Assembly (NCBI GenBank): GCA_002029295.1
Contig: MZGW01000002.1
Location: 281,701-345,700 of the forward strand
Origin: Alkalithermobacter paradoxus
GTDB lineage: Bacteria; Bacillota; Clostridia; Peptostreptococcales; Peptostreptococcaceae
Length of the DNA stretch: 64,000 bases
Direction of reading: 5' to 3'
Below, one piece after another: positions 19,499-29,045 of this stretch. Positions within the stretch are counted from its first letter, which is position 1. Every line of letters begins with the position of its first letter. Both the position numbers and the translations under genes were made by a program. The notes under the pieces were generated by a model. That model was not told the DNA's origin. It did not search any database and saw nothing but the letters and a program-made list of their open reading frames with translations.

Positions 19499-19514
19499 CG
19501 TTGAAATTTCAACG
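19499..19514. promoter_or_regulatory. 16 bp perfect palindrome, candidate operator
   Basis: CGTTGAAATTTCAACG, about 65 bases upstream of the TATAAT box of the peptide-import operon. Spacing suggests an activator or repressor site, protein unknown. Confidence 0.4.
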
Positions 19515-19593
19515 GCATATCCTAAAAAGAAAAATATATGTAAAAAAAGTGTTGCAAAGTTAAGAAAATTTATTTAATATAATAGTATGACCG

Positions 19594-19683
19594 AGCCAGA
19601 TACAAAATATTAATTAGAATTTTTAGAAAATTCTAGTTATTGAAAAATTAGAATTGGCTGTAAAAAGCACTAGCTTTTTTTAT
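19594..19683 (+). promoter_or_regulatory. Structured leader with competing hairpins and intrinsic terminator before oppA
   Basis: AGCCA (19594-19598) can pair with TGGCT (19655-19659) and enclose a hairpin TAGAATTTT-TAG-AAAATTCTA (19615-19635). The right arm of that hairpin can instead pair with TAGAATT at 19649-19655. AAAAAGC-ACTA-GCTTTTT plus further Ts (19662-19681) then forms a terminator 30 bases before the ATG. The layout resembles an attenuator; no known riboswitch class was recognised. Confidence 0.45.
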
Positions 19684-19712
19684 AAATTTCAATAAAAAAG
19701 GGAGGAAAGAAA

Positions 19713-21248
19713 ATGCTAAAAAACAAAAAGTTTATGTCACTTTTAGCAGCAGTGATGGTTTTCGCTCTTGTGTTAACAGGATGCGGACAAGGTGCTGATC
19801 AAGGTGGCGGAACAACAGAAGGAAAAGACAGCATAATAGTTGGCCAGGGGGCAGACGCTAAATCTTTAGACCCACATGCAACAAATGACCAACCATCTTC
19901 AAGAGTTATGAAACAAATTTACAACACTTTAGTTACAGCTAACGAAGAAATGGAAATAGTTGAAGGATTAGCTGAAAAGTGGGAACAAACTGATGACAAA
20001 ACTTGGGAATTCACTTTAAGAAAAGGTGTTAAATTCCACAATGGAGAAGAATTAAAAGCAAGCGATGTTAAATTTACACTTGATAGAATGTTAGCTTCAG
20101 ACCAAGTTAAGGCTATAGTAGAAGCTATAGACACAGTTGAAGCTCCAGAAGATTACAAAGTAGTTATCAAATTAAAAGAGCCATTTGGACCTATACTACA
20201 CCACTTATCTCACACTGCTGCATCTATATTAAATGAAAAAGCAGTTACAGCATCAGGAGATAACTATGGACAAGAGCCAGTAGGAACAGGACCATTCAAA
20301 TTTGTATCTTGGCAATCAGGAGACAGAATCGAACTTGAAGCTAATGCTGATTACTTCGAAGGAGCTCCAAAAATAAACAAACTTACTTTCAGAAACATAA
20401 CTGAAGGAACAAACAGAACAATAGCACTTGAGACTGGTGAAATAGATATAGCATATGATATCGAGCCAATCGACAAGCCAAAAGTTAGAGATAACAACAA
20501 ATTAGAATTAATAGAAGAGCCATCATTATCAATAGCTTATATAGGATTTAACTTCAATAAAGAGCCTTTCAATAAGAAAGAAGTAAGACAAGCAATTAAC
20601 CATGCAATAAACAGAAACGATATAATAACAGCAGTATTAAATGGTGCAGGAGAAGAAGCTGGAGCACCAATAGGACCAAGAGTATTTGGACATAACCCAA
20701 ATATCAAGCCTTACGAGTACAGTGTAGAAAAAGCTAAAGAGTTATTAAAACAAGCTGGACTTGAAAATGGATTCACAACTACTATCTGGACAAACGATAA
20801 CCCAGTTAGAGTTCAAATAGCACAAATAGTTCAAGCGCAATTAAAAGAAATAGGAATAGATGTATCTATAGAAACTTTAGAGTGGGGAAGTTATCTTGAC
20901 AGAACTTCAAGAGGAGAACATGATATGTTCATACTTGGATGGGTTTCTGTAACAGGAGATGCTGACTACGGTCTATACAACTTATACCACAGTTCAGCAA
21001 AAGGTGGAGCTGGTAACAGAACATTCTTTGAGAACGCTAAAGTAGATGAATTATTAGAAAAAGGTAGAGTAGCAACAGATGCTTCTGAAAGAGAAAAAAT
21101 ATACTTTGAAGCTCAAGAAATAATAGTTGAAGAATCTCCAGTTGCTAATCTTTACTATCAAACTCAAAACGTTGGTATGCAAAGTGGAATCCAAGGATTC
21201 AAATTACATCCAGCTGGACACCACAGATTATACGGCGTAAGCTACTAA
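19713..21248 (+). CDS. oppA: Peptide ABC transporter substrate-binding lipoprotein
   Basis: 511 residues, ATG nine bases after AGGGAGGAAAG. The signal peptide ends in the lipobox LTGC, giving a lipid-anchored exported protein, and is followed by a short Gly-rich linker. The SBP family 5 pattern is clear: VGQGADAKSLDPHATNDQPS at the N-terminus and VRQAINHAINR in the second lobe. It should bind oligo- or dipeptides and hand them to the permeases encoded next; OppA versus DppA specificity cannot be told. Codon use is noticeably more optimal (more AAC/TTC/GGA) than in neighbours, as for a highly expressed protein. The hairpin after it supports excess production. Confidence 0.88.
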   Translation: MLKNKKFMSLLAAVMVFALVLTGCGQGADQGGGTTEGKDSIIVGQGADAKSLDPHATNDQPSSRVMKQIYNTLVTANEEMEIVEGLAEKWEQTDDKTWEFTLRKGVKFHNGEELKASDVKFTLDRMLASDQVKAIVEAIDTVEAPEDYKVVIKLKEPFGPILHHLSHTAASILNEKAVTASGDNYGQEPVGTGPFKFVSWQSGDRIELEANADYFEGAPKINKLTFRNITEGTNRTIALETGEIDIAYDIEPIDKPKVRDNNKLELIEEPSLSIAYIGFNFNKEPFNKKEVRQAINHAINRNDIITAVLNGAGEEAGAPIGPRVFGHNPNIKPYEYSVEKAKELLKQAGLENGFTTTIWTNDNPVRVQIAQIVQAQLKEIGIDVSIETLEWGSYLDRTSRGEHDMFILGWVSVTGDADYGLYNLYHSSAKGGAGNRTFFENAKVDELLEKGRVATDASEREKIYFEAQEIIVEESPVANLYYQTQNVGMQSGIQGFKLHPAGHHRLYGVSY

Positions 21249-21266
21249 GAATATAACTTAATAAAT

Positions 21267-21297
21267 AAAAAGTGAGACCTTGCGGTCTCACTTTTAC
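21267..21297 (+). terminator. Hairpin between oppA and oppB (partial terminator)
   Basis: Perfect stem AAAAGTGAGACC / GGTCTCACTTTT with a short loop and T-rich tail. The four downstream transport genes have no obvious separate promoter, so read-through is likely. Confidence 0.8.
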
Positions 21298-21385
21298 TAT
21301 ATGAAGAAAGTTTTAAGAAAATGTAACAAAATGAAGAAAAAATGAAAATAATGTAACATCTTCAAAAAGTGGAAGGAGGAAGACA

Positions 21386-22312
21386 ATGTATAAATATATA
21401 CTACGTAGATTGTTAATGCTTATTCCAGTAATGCTTGGAGTAACATTTATAGTATTTTCTATTATGTACATGACACCTGGAGATCCAGCACAAATGATAT
21501 TAGGTGAAAGTGCACCAGAAGCATCTTTACAAGCATTAAGAGAAGAGATGGGATTAAATGATCCATTTATAGTTCAGTACGGAAGATTTGTAAAAAATGC
21601 AGCTACAGGACAATTTGGAAGATCTTATATAACAAAGAGAGAAGTTTTCTCTGAAATTCTTGGTAGATTCCCAGCAACGCTTCAACTTGCTACTACAGGA
21701 GTATTAGTTGCTGTAATTATAGGTATACCTGTTGGAATTATATCAGCTACAAAGCAATACTCTTGGTTTGATAGCGTGAGTATGATAGGGGCATTACTTG
21801 GAGTTTCGATGCCTAACTTCTGGCAAGGTCTAATGCTTATACTATTATTCGCAGTAAATTTAAGATTATTACCATCAGGTGGATATGGTGGATTTGAATA
21901 CTTTATACTACCAGCACTTACACTTGGTACAAGTTCAGCAGCTATAATAACTCGTATGACTCGTTCTTCTATGCTTGAGGTAATACGTCAAGACTATATA
22001 AGAACGGCTAGAGCTAAAGGGGTTGCAGAAAATAAGGTTGTAAACAAACATGCTCTTAAAAATGCACTTATTCCAATTATAACTGTTGTTGGTTTACAGT
22101 TTGGGTACTTACTTGGAGGAGCTGTTTTAACAGAAACTGTTTTCTCTTGGCCAGGAATAGGAAGATTACTTGTTGATGCAATAAGACAAAAAGATACACC
22201 GATGGTTCAGGCAACTGTTGTTTTTATAGCGGTTACATTCAGTATAGTAAACTTAGGTGTTGATATATTATATTCATTCGTTGATCCAAGAATAAAATCA
22301 CAATATAAGTAA
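21386..22312 (+). CDS. oppB: Peptide ABC transporter permease B
   Basis: 308 residues, ATG behind GGAAGGAGGAAG. Starts MYKYILRRLLMLIPVMLGVT, the usual membrane anchor of OppB/DppB, with about six transmembrane helices. The EAA loop that contacts the ATPases is IRTARAKGVAENKVVNKHAL. It forms the channel with the next gene product. It lies 137 bases after oppA, beyond an attenuator hairpin, and is followed 26 bases later by the second permease. Confidence 0.9.
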   Translation: MYKYILRRLLMLIPVMLGVTFIVFSIMYMTPGDPAQMILGESAPEASLQALREEMGLNDPFIVQYGRFVKNAATGQFGRSYITKREVFSEILGRFPATLQLATTGVLVAVIIGIPVGIISATKQYSWFDSVSMIGALLGVSMPNFWQGLMLILLFAVNLRLLPSGGYGGFEYFILPALTLGTSSAAIITRMTRSSMLEVIRQDYIRTARAKGVAENKVVNKHALKNALIPIITVVGLQFGYLLGGAVLTETVFSWPGIGRLLVDAIRQKDTPMVQATVVFIAVTFSIVNLGVDILYSFVDPRIKSQYK

Positions 22313-22338
22313 ATCGGATAGTAAAGGAGGTTTGAAAA

Positions 22339-23235
22339 ATGGATAACACAGTTAATGGACAAGCTATAGAAACGAGCAAAGCTAAGAAAAGAAGTATATG
22401 GGCTGAAGTTATTAGAAGAATGGGTAAAAATAAAATGGCTATGATTGGATTAGGAATATTAGTTATATTAGTATTATTAGCATTATTTGCTGATATCATA
22501 GCTCCGTATGATGAAGTAGCTATAAAGCAAAATCTTGCACTTAGATTACAAGGCCCAAGTGCACAACATATATTAGGAACTGATGAATTCGGAAGAGATA
22601 TATTTGCTAGAATTATCCACGGAGCGAGAGTTTCTTTACAAGTAGGACTTGTTGCTGTTGGTATATCTATACTTATAGGCGGTACTTTAGGAGCTATAGC
22701 AGCATACTACGGTGGAACTTTAGATAATATAATAATGAGATTTATGGATATATTACTTGCTGTTCCAAGTATATTACTTGCAATTGCAATAGTTTCAGCA
22801 TTAGGACCAAGCTTATTTAACTTAATGCTTGCAATCGGTATATCTTCTGTACCATCTTATGCAAGGATAGTTAGAGCATCTGTTTTATCTATTAGAGATC
22901 AAGAGTTTATAGAAGCTGCAAGAGCTATAGGGGCGAATGACTTTATAATCATAACAAGACATATAATACCAAATGCATTAGCTCCAGTTATTGTTCAAGG
23001 AACACTAGGAGTTGCGGGGGCAATTCTTTCAACAGCTGGACTTAGCTTTATAGGACTTGGTATTCAACCACCAGCACCAGAATGGGGATCGATGCTTGCA
23101 GGGGGAAGAGCTTATCTTAGAGATGCTTGGCATGTAACAACATTCCCAGGTCTTGTAATAATGATTACTATATTAGCATTAAACCTACTAGGTGACGGAT
23201 TAAGGGATGCATTAGACCCTAAATTAAAGCAATAG
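22339..23235 (+). CDS. oppC: Peptide ABC transporter permease C
   Basis: 298 residues, ATG after AAAGGAGG. N-terminal OppC_N segment (VIRRMGKNKMAMIGLGILV) followed by the six-helix BPD_transp_1 domain. The HILGTDEFGRDIFARIIHGAR block is diagnostic for OppC/DppC, and EAARAIGANDFIIITRHIIP is the EAA loop. It pairs with permease B in the membrane. Confidence 0.9.
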   Translation: MDNTVNGQAIETSKAKKRSIWAEVIRRMGKNKMAMIGLGILVILVLLALFADIIAPYDEVAIKQNLALRLQGPSAQHILGTDEFGRDIFARIIHGARVSLQVGLVAVGISILIGGTLGAIAAYYGGTLDNIIMRFMDILLAVPSILLAIAIVSALGPSLFNLMLAIGISSVPSYARIVRASVLSIRDQEFIEAARAIGANDFIIITRHIIPNALAPVIVQGTLGVAGAILSTAGLSFIGLGIQPPAPEWGSMLAGGRAYLRDAWHVTTFPGLVIMITILALNLLGDGLRDALDPKLKQ

Positions 23236-23262
23236 TACCATAGCTTGAAGGGAGTGTATAAT

Positions 23263-24240
23263 ATGAGCGATAAATTATTGGATATAAAAAATCTGACTAT
23301 TCACTATATAACTGAAGATGGAATTGTTAAGGCTGTTAATGGAATAGATTTAGATCTAAAAAAAGGAGAAACATTAGGACTAGTTGGAGAAACAGGAGCA
23401 GGAAAAACAACTACTGCTTTAGGGATAATGAGATTAGTTCCTAATCCTCCAGGAAAAGTTTTAAGTGGGGAAATATACTTTGAAGGAAAAGATATATTAA
23501 AATCTTCTGAAGCTGAGATGAGAAAAATCAGAGGTAATAAAATATCTATGATTTTCCAAGATCCTATGACATCTTTAAACCCTGTTATGACTGTAGGAGA
23601 GCAAATTTCAGAGGTTATAGAGATACATGAAGGATTAAGTAGACAAGAAGCGATGGAAAAAGCTAAAAAGATGCTTGAACTTGTTGGTATACCAGGAGCT
23701 AGATATGTTGACTATCCACACCAATTCTCAGGTGGTATGAAGCAAAGGGTTGTAATAGCTATAGCACTAGCGTGTAATCCTCAGCTTTTAATAGCGGATG
23801 AGCCAACTACTGCACTTGACGTTACAATTCAGGCTCAAGTACTTGAAATGATGAAAAATCTTAAAAAAGAATTTGAAACTGCTATGATATTAATTACACA
23901 TGACTTAGGAGTTGTTGCTGAGGTATGTGATAAAGTAGCAATTATGTACGGTGGAGAAGTTATAGAATCAGCTTATTTAGAAGATTTATTCAATAATCCA
24001 AAACACCCATATACAGTAGGATTATTCGGATCTATCCCTAACTTAGATGAAGAAGTTGAACGTTTAAGTCCTATAAAAGGATTAATGCCTGACCCAACTA
24101 ATTTACCATCTGGATGTCCATTCCATCCAAGATGTCCGAAAGCAACAGAATTATGTAAAACTCAAGTTCCTAAAAATACTGATTTGGGAAATGGTCATAA
24201 AGTAAGATGTTTAATATATGAAGGACTTGTAGAAGCATAG
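23263..24240 (+). CDS. oppD: Peptide ABC transporter ATP-binding protein D
   Basis: 325 residues from ATG 23263 behind GGGAGTG; an in-frame upstream ATG-like start at 23245 lies before the ribosome site and is rejected. Walker [10 protein letters not shown] (~41-49), Q-loop near [10 protein letters not shown], signature FSGGMKQR, Walker [13 protein letters not shown]. The C-terminal oligopeptide-transport domain carries the [14 protein letters not shown] cysteine cluster that in relatives can hold an iron-sulphur cluster. It hydrolyses ATP together with the F subunit to drive peptide import. Confidence 0.9.
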   Translation: MSDKLLDIKNLTIHYITEDGIVKAVNGIDLDLKKGETLGLVGETGAGKTTTALGIMRLVPNPPGKVLSGEIYFEGKDILKSSEAEMRKIRGNKISMIFQDPMTSLNPVMTVGEQISEVIEIHEGLSRQEAMEKAKKMLELVGIPGARYVDYPHQFSGGMKQRVVIAIALACNPQLLIADEPTTALDVTIQAQVLEMMKNLKKEFETAMILITHDLGVVAEVCDKVAIMYGGEVIESAYLEDLFNNPKHPYTVGLFGSIPNLDEEVERLSPIKGLMPDPTNLPSGCPFHPRCPKATELCKTQVPKNTDLGNGHKVRCLIYEGLVEA

Positions 24241-24252
24241 GAGGTGGAAAAA

Positions 24253-25203
24253 ATGGCAGAAAAATTACTAGAGGTAAGAAATCTTAAAAAGTACTTCAAA
24301 GTTAAGAATGGTCTTTTACATGCGGTAGACAATGTAAATTTCTTTATAAATAAAGGAGAAACTTTAGGGGTAGTTGGAGAGTCTGGTTGTGGAAAATCTA
24401 CTACTGGTAGAGTTGTTTTAAGACTACTTGAAGCTACAGACGGAGAAATACTATTCGAAGGAAAAAACATAAGAGAGTATAACAGTAATCAATTAAGAGA
24501 TTTGAGAAAAGAGATGCAAATAGTATTCCAAGATCCATATGCATCGTTAAATCCAAGAATGACAGTAAGTGAGATAATAGCAGAGCCACTTAAAATACAC
24601 AAATTAGTAAACAGTAAGCAGGAGTTAGATAGCAAAGTATCTAAACTTATGGAAACTGTTGGACTTGCTGAAAGACTATACAATGCATATCCACATGAGC
24701 TAGACGGTGGAAGAAGACAAAGGATAGGTATAGCAAGAGCGTTAGCTGTTGATCCTAAGTTTATAGTATGTGATGAGCCAGTTTCTGCACTTGACGTTTC
24801 TATCCAAGCACAGATACTAAACCTAATGCAAGATCTTCAGCAAGAATTTGGATTAACATACATGTTTATAACTCACGATTTATCAGTTGTAAAGCATATA
24901 TCTGATAACATTGCAGTTATGTACCTTGGACAAGTAGTTGAGCTTACATCATCAAAAGAATTATTCAAAAATCCAGTTCATCCATATACAAAAGCGTTAC
25001 TTTCAGCTATACCAGTACCTAGCTTAACTCATAAGAGAGAGAGAATACTTTTAAAAGGAGAGATAACATCTCCAATAAATCCTGCACCAGGATGTAGATT
25101 TGCAAAGAGATGTCCTCATGCTCATGATAAGTGCTTTAATGAGGAGCCACCTCTAAAAGATATCGGAAATGGACACTTTGTAGCTTGTAACTTAGCTTAT
25201 TAA
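24253..25203 (+). CDS. oppF: Peptide ABC transporter ATP-binding protein F
   Basis: 316 residues from ATG 24253 (GGAGGTGG upstream; GTG 24244 lies within that site). Walker A GESGCGKST, Walker B FIVCDEPVSALDVS, and a C-terminal CRFAKRCPHAHDKC cluster. The ABC signature reads LDGGRRQR in place of canonical LSGGQQQR; I recall this variant from one OppF/DppF branch, so it is probably functional. Last gene of the operon; a strong terminator follows. Confidence 0.9.
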   Translation: MAEKLLEVRNLKKYFKVKNGLLHAVDNVNFFINKGETLGVVGESGCGKSTTGRVVLRLLEATDGEILFEGKNIREYNSNQLRDLRKEMQIVFQDPYASLNPRMTVSEIIAEPLKIHKLVNSKQELDSKVSKLMETVGLAERLYNAYPHELDGGRRQRIGIARALAVDPKFIVCDEPVSALDVSIQAQILNLMQDLQQEFGLTYMFITHDLSVVKHISDNIAVMYLGQVVELTSSKELFKNPVHPYTKALLSAIPVPSLTHKRERILLKGEITSPINPAPGCRFAKRCPHAHDKCFNEEPPLKDIGNGHFVACNLAY

Positions 25204-25210
25204 TAATGTA

Positions 25211-25243
25211 TTATAAGACAAGGGTATTACCCTTGTCTTATTT
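25211..25243 (+). terminator. Terminator of the peptide-import operon
   Basis: AATAAGACAAGGGTA-type inverted repeat with TACCCTTGTCTTATT, essentially perfect, followed by TTTTC. Confidence 0.85.
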
Positions 25244-25264
25244 TCTTTGAGTAGGGGGAGAACT

Positions 25265-26617
25265 ATGAGTGAGAGAAGTATAATATTAGAAAATGAAAAG
25301 ATAAGTAGACTTTTAATTAATCTATCACTACCTGCGACTGTGGGAATGATAGTAAATGCTCTTTATAATATAGTAGATGCTATATTTATAGGAAGAGGGG
25401 TTGGAACACTTGCTATAGGGGGGCTTGCTGTTGTATTTCCTATACAAGTAATAATAATGGGGTTTTCACAGATGATAGGTATAGGTGCAGCTTCTACAGT
25501 ATCTAGAAGCCTAGGTAGTAAAGATGATAAAAGAGCAGATAAGGCTGTAGGAAATGCTTATTTTGCTGTTATAGTTATAAGTCTTGTAATAACATTATTT
25601 GGGCTTATTTTTATAGACAATTTATTACTATTCTTTGGTGCTACACAAACTATTTTACCTTATGCTAAAGACTATATGTCTATAATATTATTAGGAAGTA
25701 TATTTTCTATGTTTGCAGTTTGTTCAAATAATCTGGTAAGGTCAGAGGGAAATGCAAAAGTTGCGATGTTTACAATGATTATAGGAACAGGTCTTAATAT
25801 AATTTTAGACCCTATATTAATATTTATATTTAAACTAGGGATAAAGGGAGCAGCAATCGCAACAGTAATTTCTCAATTTGCTTCATTCATATTTATAATT
25901 AAATATTTATATAGTGGAAAAAGTTCGCTAAACGTAAAATTTCATAATATGAAGCCTGACAAGGAAATTTTATCAGAAATATTTACTGTTGGCTTTTCTG
26001 CATTTGTAAGGCAAGTAGGTGGAAGTATAGTTGCTATAGTATTAAATAACTCATTGAAACTTTATGGAGGAGATGTTGCTATATCTACATTTGGGATAGT
26101 GAACAGAATAACTATGTTCTTGTTTATGCCACTATTTGGAATAATACAGGGTATGCAGCCTATAGCAGGTTTTAACTATGGAGCAAGGAGAGTTGATAGA
26201 GTACAAGAAGTAGTTAGACTATCTATAATAAGTACAACTGCTATGGCAACATTTGGAGTTATAATTGGACAACTGTTTCCACAAGCTATAATGACTGTTT
26301 TTACACAGGATGATACACTAATAAAAGATGGATCAACAGTGCTAAGAATTGTAATAGCTATGGTACCTATAGTTGGTTTTCAAGTAGTTGGTGCTGCATT
26401 ATTTCAATCCTTAGGAAAGGCAGTACCGTCTATAATACTATCACTTCTTAGACAAATAATTTTTCTAATACCTTTAGTATTAACGCTACCAAGAATATTT
26501 GGGCTCACAGGTATTTGGATATCGTTTCCAATAGCTGATTTGTTATCCACTATAGTTACTAGCGTATTACTAAAGAATGAAATGAAAAAAATAAGTGCAG
26601 AGCCAAGACAAATATAG
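25265..26617 (+). CDS. MATE-family multidrug/Na+ efflux protein
   Basis: 450 residues from ATG 25265; TTG 25247 precedes the AGGGGGAG ribosome site and is rejected. Twelve hydrophobic helices in two homologous halves. The N-terminal LINLSLPATVGMIVNALYNI and VVFPIQVIIMGFSQMIGIGA are typical of MatE domains. It exports cationic compounds in exchange for Na+ or H+; substrate unknown. No adjacent regulator. The patatin gene follows by 61 bases and could be read from the same transcript. Confidence 0.88.
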   Translation: MSERSIILENEKISRLLINLSLPATVGMIVNALYNIVDAIFIGRGVGTLAIGGLAVVFPIQVIIMGFSQMIGIGAASTVSRSLGSKDDKRADKAVGNAYFAVIVISLVITLFGLIFIDNLLLFFGATQTILPYAKDYMSIILLGSIFSMFAVCSNNLVRSEGNAKVAMFTMIIGTGLNIILDPILIFIFKLGIKGAAIATVISQFASFIFIIKYLYSGKSSLNVKFHNMKPDKEILSEIFTVGFSAFVRQVGGSIVAIVLNNSLKLYGGDVAISTFGIVNRITMFLFMPLFGIIQGMQPIAGFNYGARRVDRVQEVVRLSIISTTAMATFGVIIGQLFPQAIMTVFTQDDTLIKDGSTVLRIVIAMVPIVGFQVVGAALFQSLGKAVPSIILSLLRQIIFLIPLVLTLPRIFGLTGIWISFPIADLLSTIVTSVLLKNEMKKISAEPRQI

Positions 26618-26678
26618 TATATATAAAAGAATATGTGTCAATAATCCTACAAAAAGACTTAAATTAAAAGGTGAGGTT

Positions 26679-27521
26679 ATGAGTTCTGTAGGATTAGTGC
26701 TTCAAGGTGGAGGAATGAGAGGCATATATACATCTGGAGTATTAGACTTTTTTATGGAAAAAGATCTTTACTTTCCTTATATAATTGGAGTTTCTGCAGG
26801 AGCGTGTAATGGTTGTGCTTACGTATCTAAACAAATCGGTTTTGCTAAGAAAATGTATTTAGATTATATTTATGACCCGAGATATATAAATTACAAAAAT
26901 GTATTCAAAGGAAAAAGTGTATTAGGAATGGATTTTATATTCGATGAAATACCTAATAGTGTAAATCCATTTGACTTTGAATCGTTCAAATCTTCTAATC
27001 ATAGATTTATAGTAACTACAACAGATTACACAACAGGTGAGCCTGTGTATTTTGATAAAGATGAATGCGATGATATTTTTATGGCTATAAGGGCGTCAAG
27101 TAGCATACCATTTATAACACCTCCAGTAAACTTTTCGGGAATGCAGCTTATAGATGGCGGAGTATCAGATCCTATACCTATAAAAAAGTCACTTCAAGAT
27201 GGAAATGAATCGAATGTAGTTGTTCTGACAGATGGAAATTATATGAATAAACCTAGGAATATTAAAAGATTAGCTTATAAAATGTACCCAAAAGATACAA
27301 AGCTTATAGATTGGGTATTTGATATGCATAGAATTAATAATGATGCTCTAGACTATATAAATAGCTTAGAATGTGAAAATAAGGCTATTGTTATAAGTCC
27401 TAGCAAACATATAAAAATGGGAATAGTAGATAAAAATAGATCTAAACTTGAAGAATTATATAACTTAGGATACCAAGATGCAAAGTCAAAATATGAAGAT
27501 ATAAAGAGATTATATAATTGA
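26679..27521 (+). CDS. Patatin-like phospholipase/lipase
   Basis: 280 residues from ATG 26679 behind AAAAGGTGAGG; the longer frame to 26595 overlaps the MATE gene and lacks a ribosome site. The oxyanion loop LVLQGGGMRG (residues ~6-15), nucleophile elbow GVSAGA (Gly-x-Ser-x-Gly) and DGG catalytic Asp late in the domain are all present, so it should be an active serine acyl hydrolase. Bacterial relatives of the YjjU type hydrolyse membrane lipids in the cytoplasm; natural substrate unknown. Confidence 0.87.
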   Translation: MSSVGLVLQGGGMRGIYTSGVLDFFMEKDLYFPYIIGVSAGACNGCAYVSKQIGFAKKMYLDYIYDPRYINYKNVFKGKSVLGMDFIFDEIPNSVNPFDFESFKSSNHRFIVTTTDYTTGEPVYFDKDECDDIFMAIRASSSIPFITPPVNFSGMQLIDGGVSDPIPIKKSLQDGNESNVVVLTDGNYMNKPRNIKRLAYKMYPKDTKLIDWVFDMHRINNDALDYINSLECENKAIVISPSKHIKMGIVDKNRSKLEELYNLGYQDAKSKYEDIKRLYN

Positions 27522-27601
27522 AATATGGTAAAATTTACTTGATAAATATGAAGTATAATAATAAAATAAGTAATTATGATTAACTGTATAAGGAGCAATA
27601 A

Positions 27602-28339
27602 ATGAGAAACATAAAAATGACTATTCAATACGACGGTTCTAAGTATAAGGGATGGCAAAGACTTAAGAATAATGATATGACAATTCAATCAAAAATAGAA
27701 AATATACTGTCTAAAATGACTGGTGAAAATATAGAAATAATAGGTTCAGGCAGGACTGATGGAGGAGTTCATGCAATAGCTCAAGTAGCCAATTTTAAGA
27801 CTAACTGCAGTATTGGTGTATCTGAAATTATGGACTATATGTACAAATACCTTCCAGAAGATATAGTAGTAACAAAGATAGAGGAAGTTAATGAAAGATT
27901 TCATTCAAGATACAATGCTAAATCAAAAACATATATATATAAGATATGGAATGATACATATCATAATCCATTCCTTAGAAAATACTATGAACATATAGAT
28001 CAAAAGCTAGATATAGAGGCTATGAAAAAAGGTGCATCTTATTTGATAGGAGAGCATGATTTTAGTAGTTTTAAATCTAGTAGGTCTCAAAAAAAATCTA
28101 ATGTAAGGACAGTATATTCAATAGATATTACTAGAAATGAATCTATAGTAGAAATATCTATACATGGAAATGGATTTTTACATAATATGGTTAGAATAAT
28201 TGTTGGTACATTACTTGAAGTAGGACTTTATAAGAAAAGACCTGAAGATATAAAAGATATACTTCAAAAGAAAGATAGATCACTAGCAGGACCTACCGCA
28301 TCACCTAAAGGGCTTTACTTATTTAATATAGAATATTAA
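27602..28339 (+). CDS. truA: tRNA pseudouridine(38-40) synthase
   Basis: 245 residues, ATG after AAGGAGCAATAA. Catalytic motif SGRTDGGVHA (catalytic Asp in RTD) near residue 50-60 and the N-terminal MTIQYDGSKYKGWQ are diagnostic for TruA. It converts uridines 38-40 of the anticodon stem to pseudouridine. Followed 20 bases later by the DUF1292 gene, suggesting an operon of three. Confidence 0.93.
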   Translation: MRNIKMTIQYDGSKYKGWQRLKNNDMTIQSKIENILSKMTGENIEIIGSGRTDGGVHAIAQVANFKTNCSIGVSEIMDYMYKYLPEDIVVTKIEEVNERFHSRYNAKSKTYIYKIWNDTYHNPFLRKYYEHIDQKLDIEAMKKGASYLIGEHDFSSFKSSRSQKKSNVRTVYSIDITRNESIVEISIHGNGFLHNMVRIIVGTLLEVGLYKKRPEDIKDILQKKDRSLAGPTASPKGLYLFNIEY

Positions 28340-28359
28340 AAAATATAAGGAGGATAAAA

Positions 28360-28599
28360 ATGTCAAATAAGTTAACATTTTTAGATGAAAAAGGAGAAAA
28401 AATAGAGTTAGAATTAGTTGAAACTTTGGAAGTAGATGGAGAGAAGTACGCTCTGTTTGTAGAAGGTGAAAATGATGAAGATGCTTATGTATATAAGCTT
28501 GTAGAAGAAGATGGAAAAGAAAAATATGTAGTTATAGAAGATGAAGATGAGTTTGAGAAAGTATTAGAATATTATAACTCTTATTTTGATGAAGAATAA
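28360..28599 (+). CDS. DUF1292-family small acidic protein
   Basis: 79 residues, ATG seven bases after AAGGAGG. Strongly acidic, with the family-like core (GEKYALFVEGENDEDAYVYK) followed by EEDGKEKYVVIEDEDEFEKV. DUF1292 proteins are short cytoplasmic proteins of unknown function, common in Firmicutes. It lies between truA and another acidic protein in the same direction. Confidence 0.82.
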   Translation: MSNKLTFLDEKGEKIELELVETLEVDGEKYALFVEGENDEDAYVYKLVEEDGKEKYVVIEDEDEFEKVLEYYNSYFDEE

Positions 28600-28611
28600 G
28601 GAGAGAGTTTT

Positions 28612-29022
28612 ATGGATAGCTTTGAATTAGTGCTTATGGAAAAAGAAATAGAAACAGGTTTTTTATCTAAGGAGATAGAAAGTTACTCAATAAAAGGAAA
28701 TGAAAATTTAGTACAGAGTATATATATGATAAATGAAGATAGTAAAGAGATTGTATATCTTATACTTACAACAGATAAAGATGTAAGTGACTGGGAATAC
28801 TCTGCTATATTTGATTATTATGATGAAGAGGTATTTAAGGATGTAGTTATATCGGTAGAAGAGATACATGATAAGTACAATCCTGCTTGGAAATTAAAGT
28901 TTGGATTTATAGATTCACATGAGTCTATGCAAGAATTATTAAATAAAATATTAAGTATACATAAAAAAGAATTAGATAGTGTATACGAAGAAATAAAAGA
29001 TAAAGAAGAAGAGTACAAATAA
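28612..29022 (+). CDS. Conserved-looking acidic protein (possibly DUF6762)
   Basis: 136 residues, ATG eight bases after AAGGAGAGAG. No signal peptide or membrane segment; acidic with a helical C-terminus (NKILSIHKKELDSVYEEIKD). It resembles a clostridial family I remember as DUF6762, but I am not certain of the name. Twelve bases separate it from the DUF1292 gene, so the two are likely co-translated. A terminator follows at once. Confidence 0.65.
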   Translation: MDSFELVLMEKEIETGFLSKEIESYSIKGNENLVQSIYMINEDSKEIVYLILTTDKDVSDWEYSAIFDYYDEEVFKDVVISVEEIHDKYNPAWKLKFGFIDSHESMQELLNKILSIHKKELDSVYEEIKDKEEEYK

Positions 29023-29045
29023 AGAGCCGCTAGGCTCTTTATTTG
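29017..29045 (+). terminator. Terminator after the truA-DUF1292 group
   Basis: AAATAAAGAGCC-GCTA-GGCTCTTTATTT, perfect 12 bp stem. Confidence 0.9.

Larger units (their letters stand above)
19269..19712. other. 444 bp divergent region with leader and palindrome
   Basis: Lies between the spl operon and the peptide importer. It contains the sigma-G-like promoter, a perfect 16 bp palindrome (19499-19514), a TATAAT box (19578-19583), and a structured leader ending in a terminator-like hairpin (19594-19683). No gene was found in it. Confidence 0.6.
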
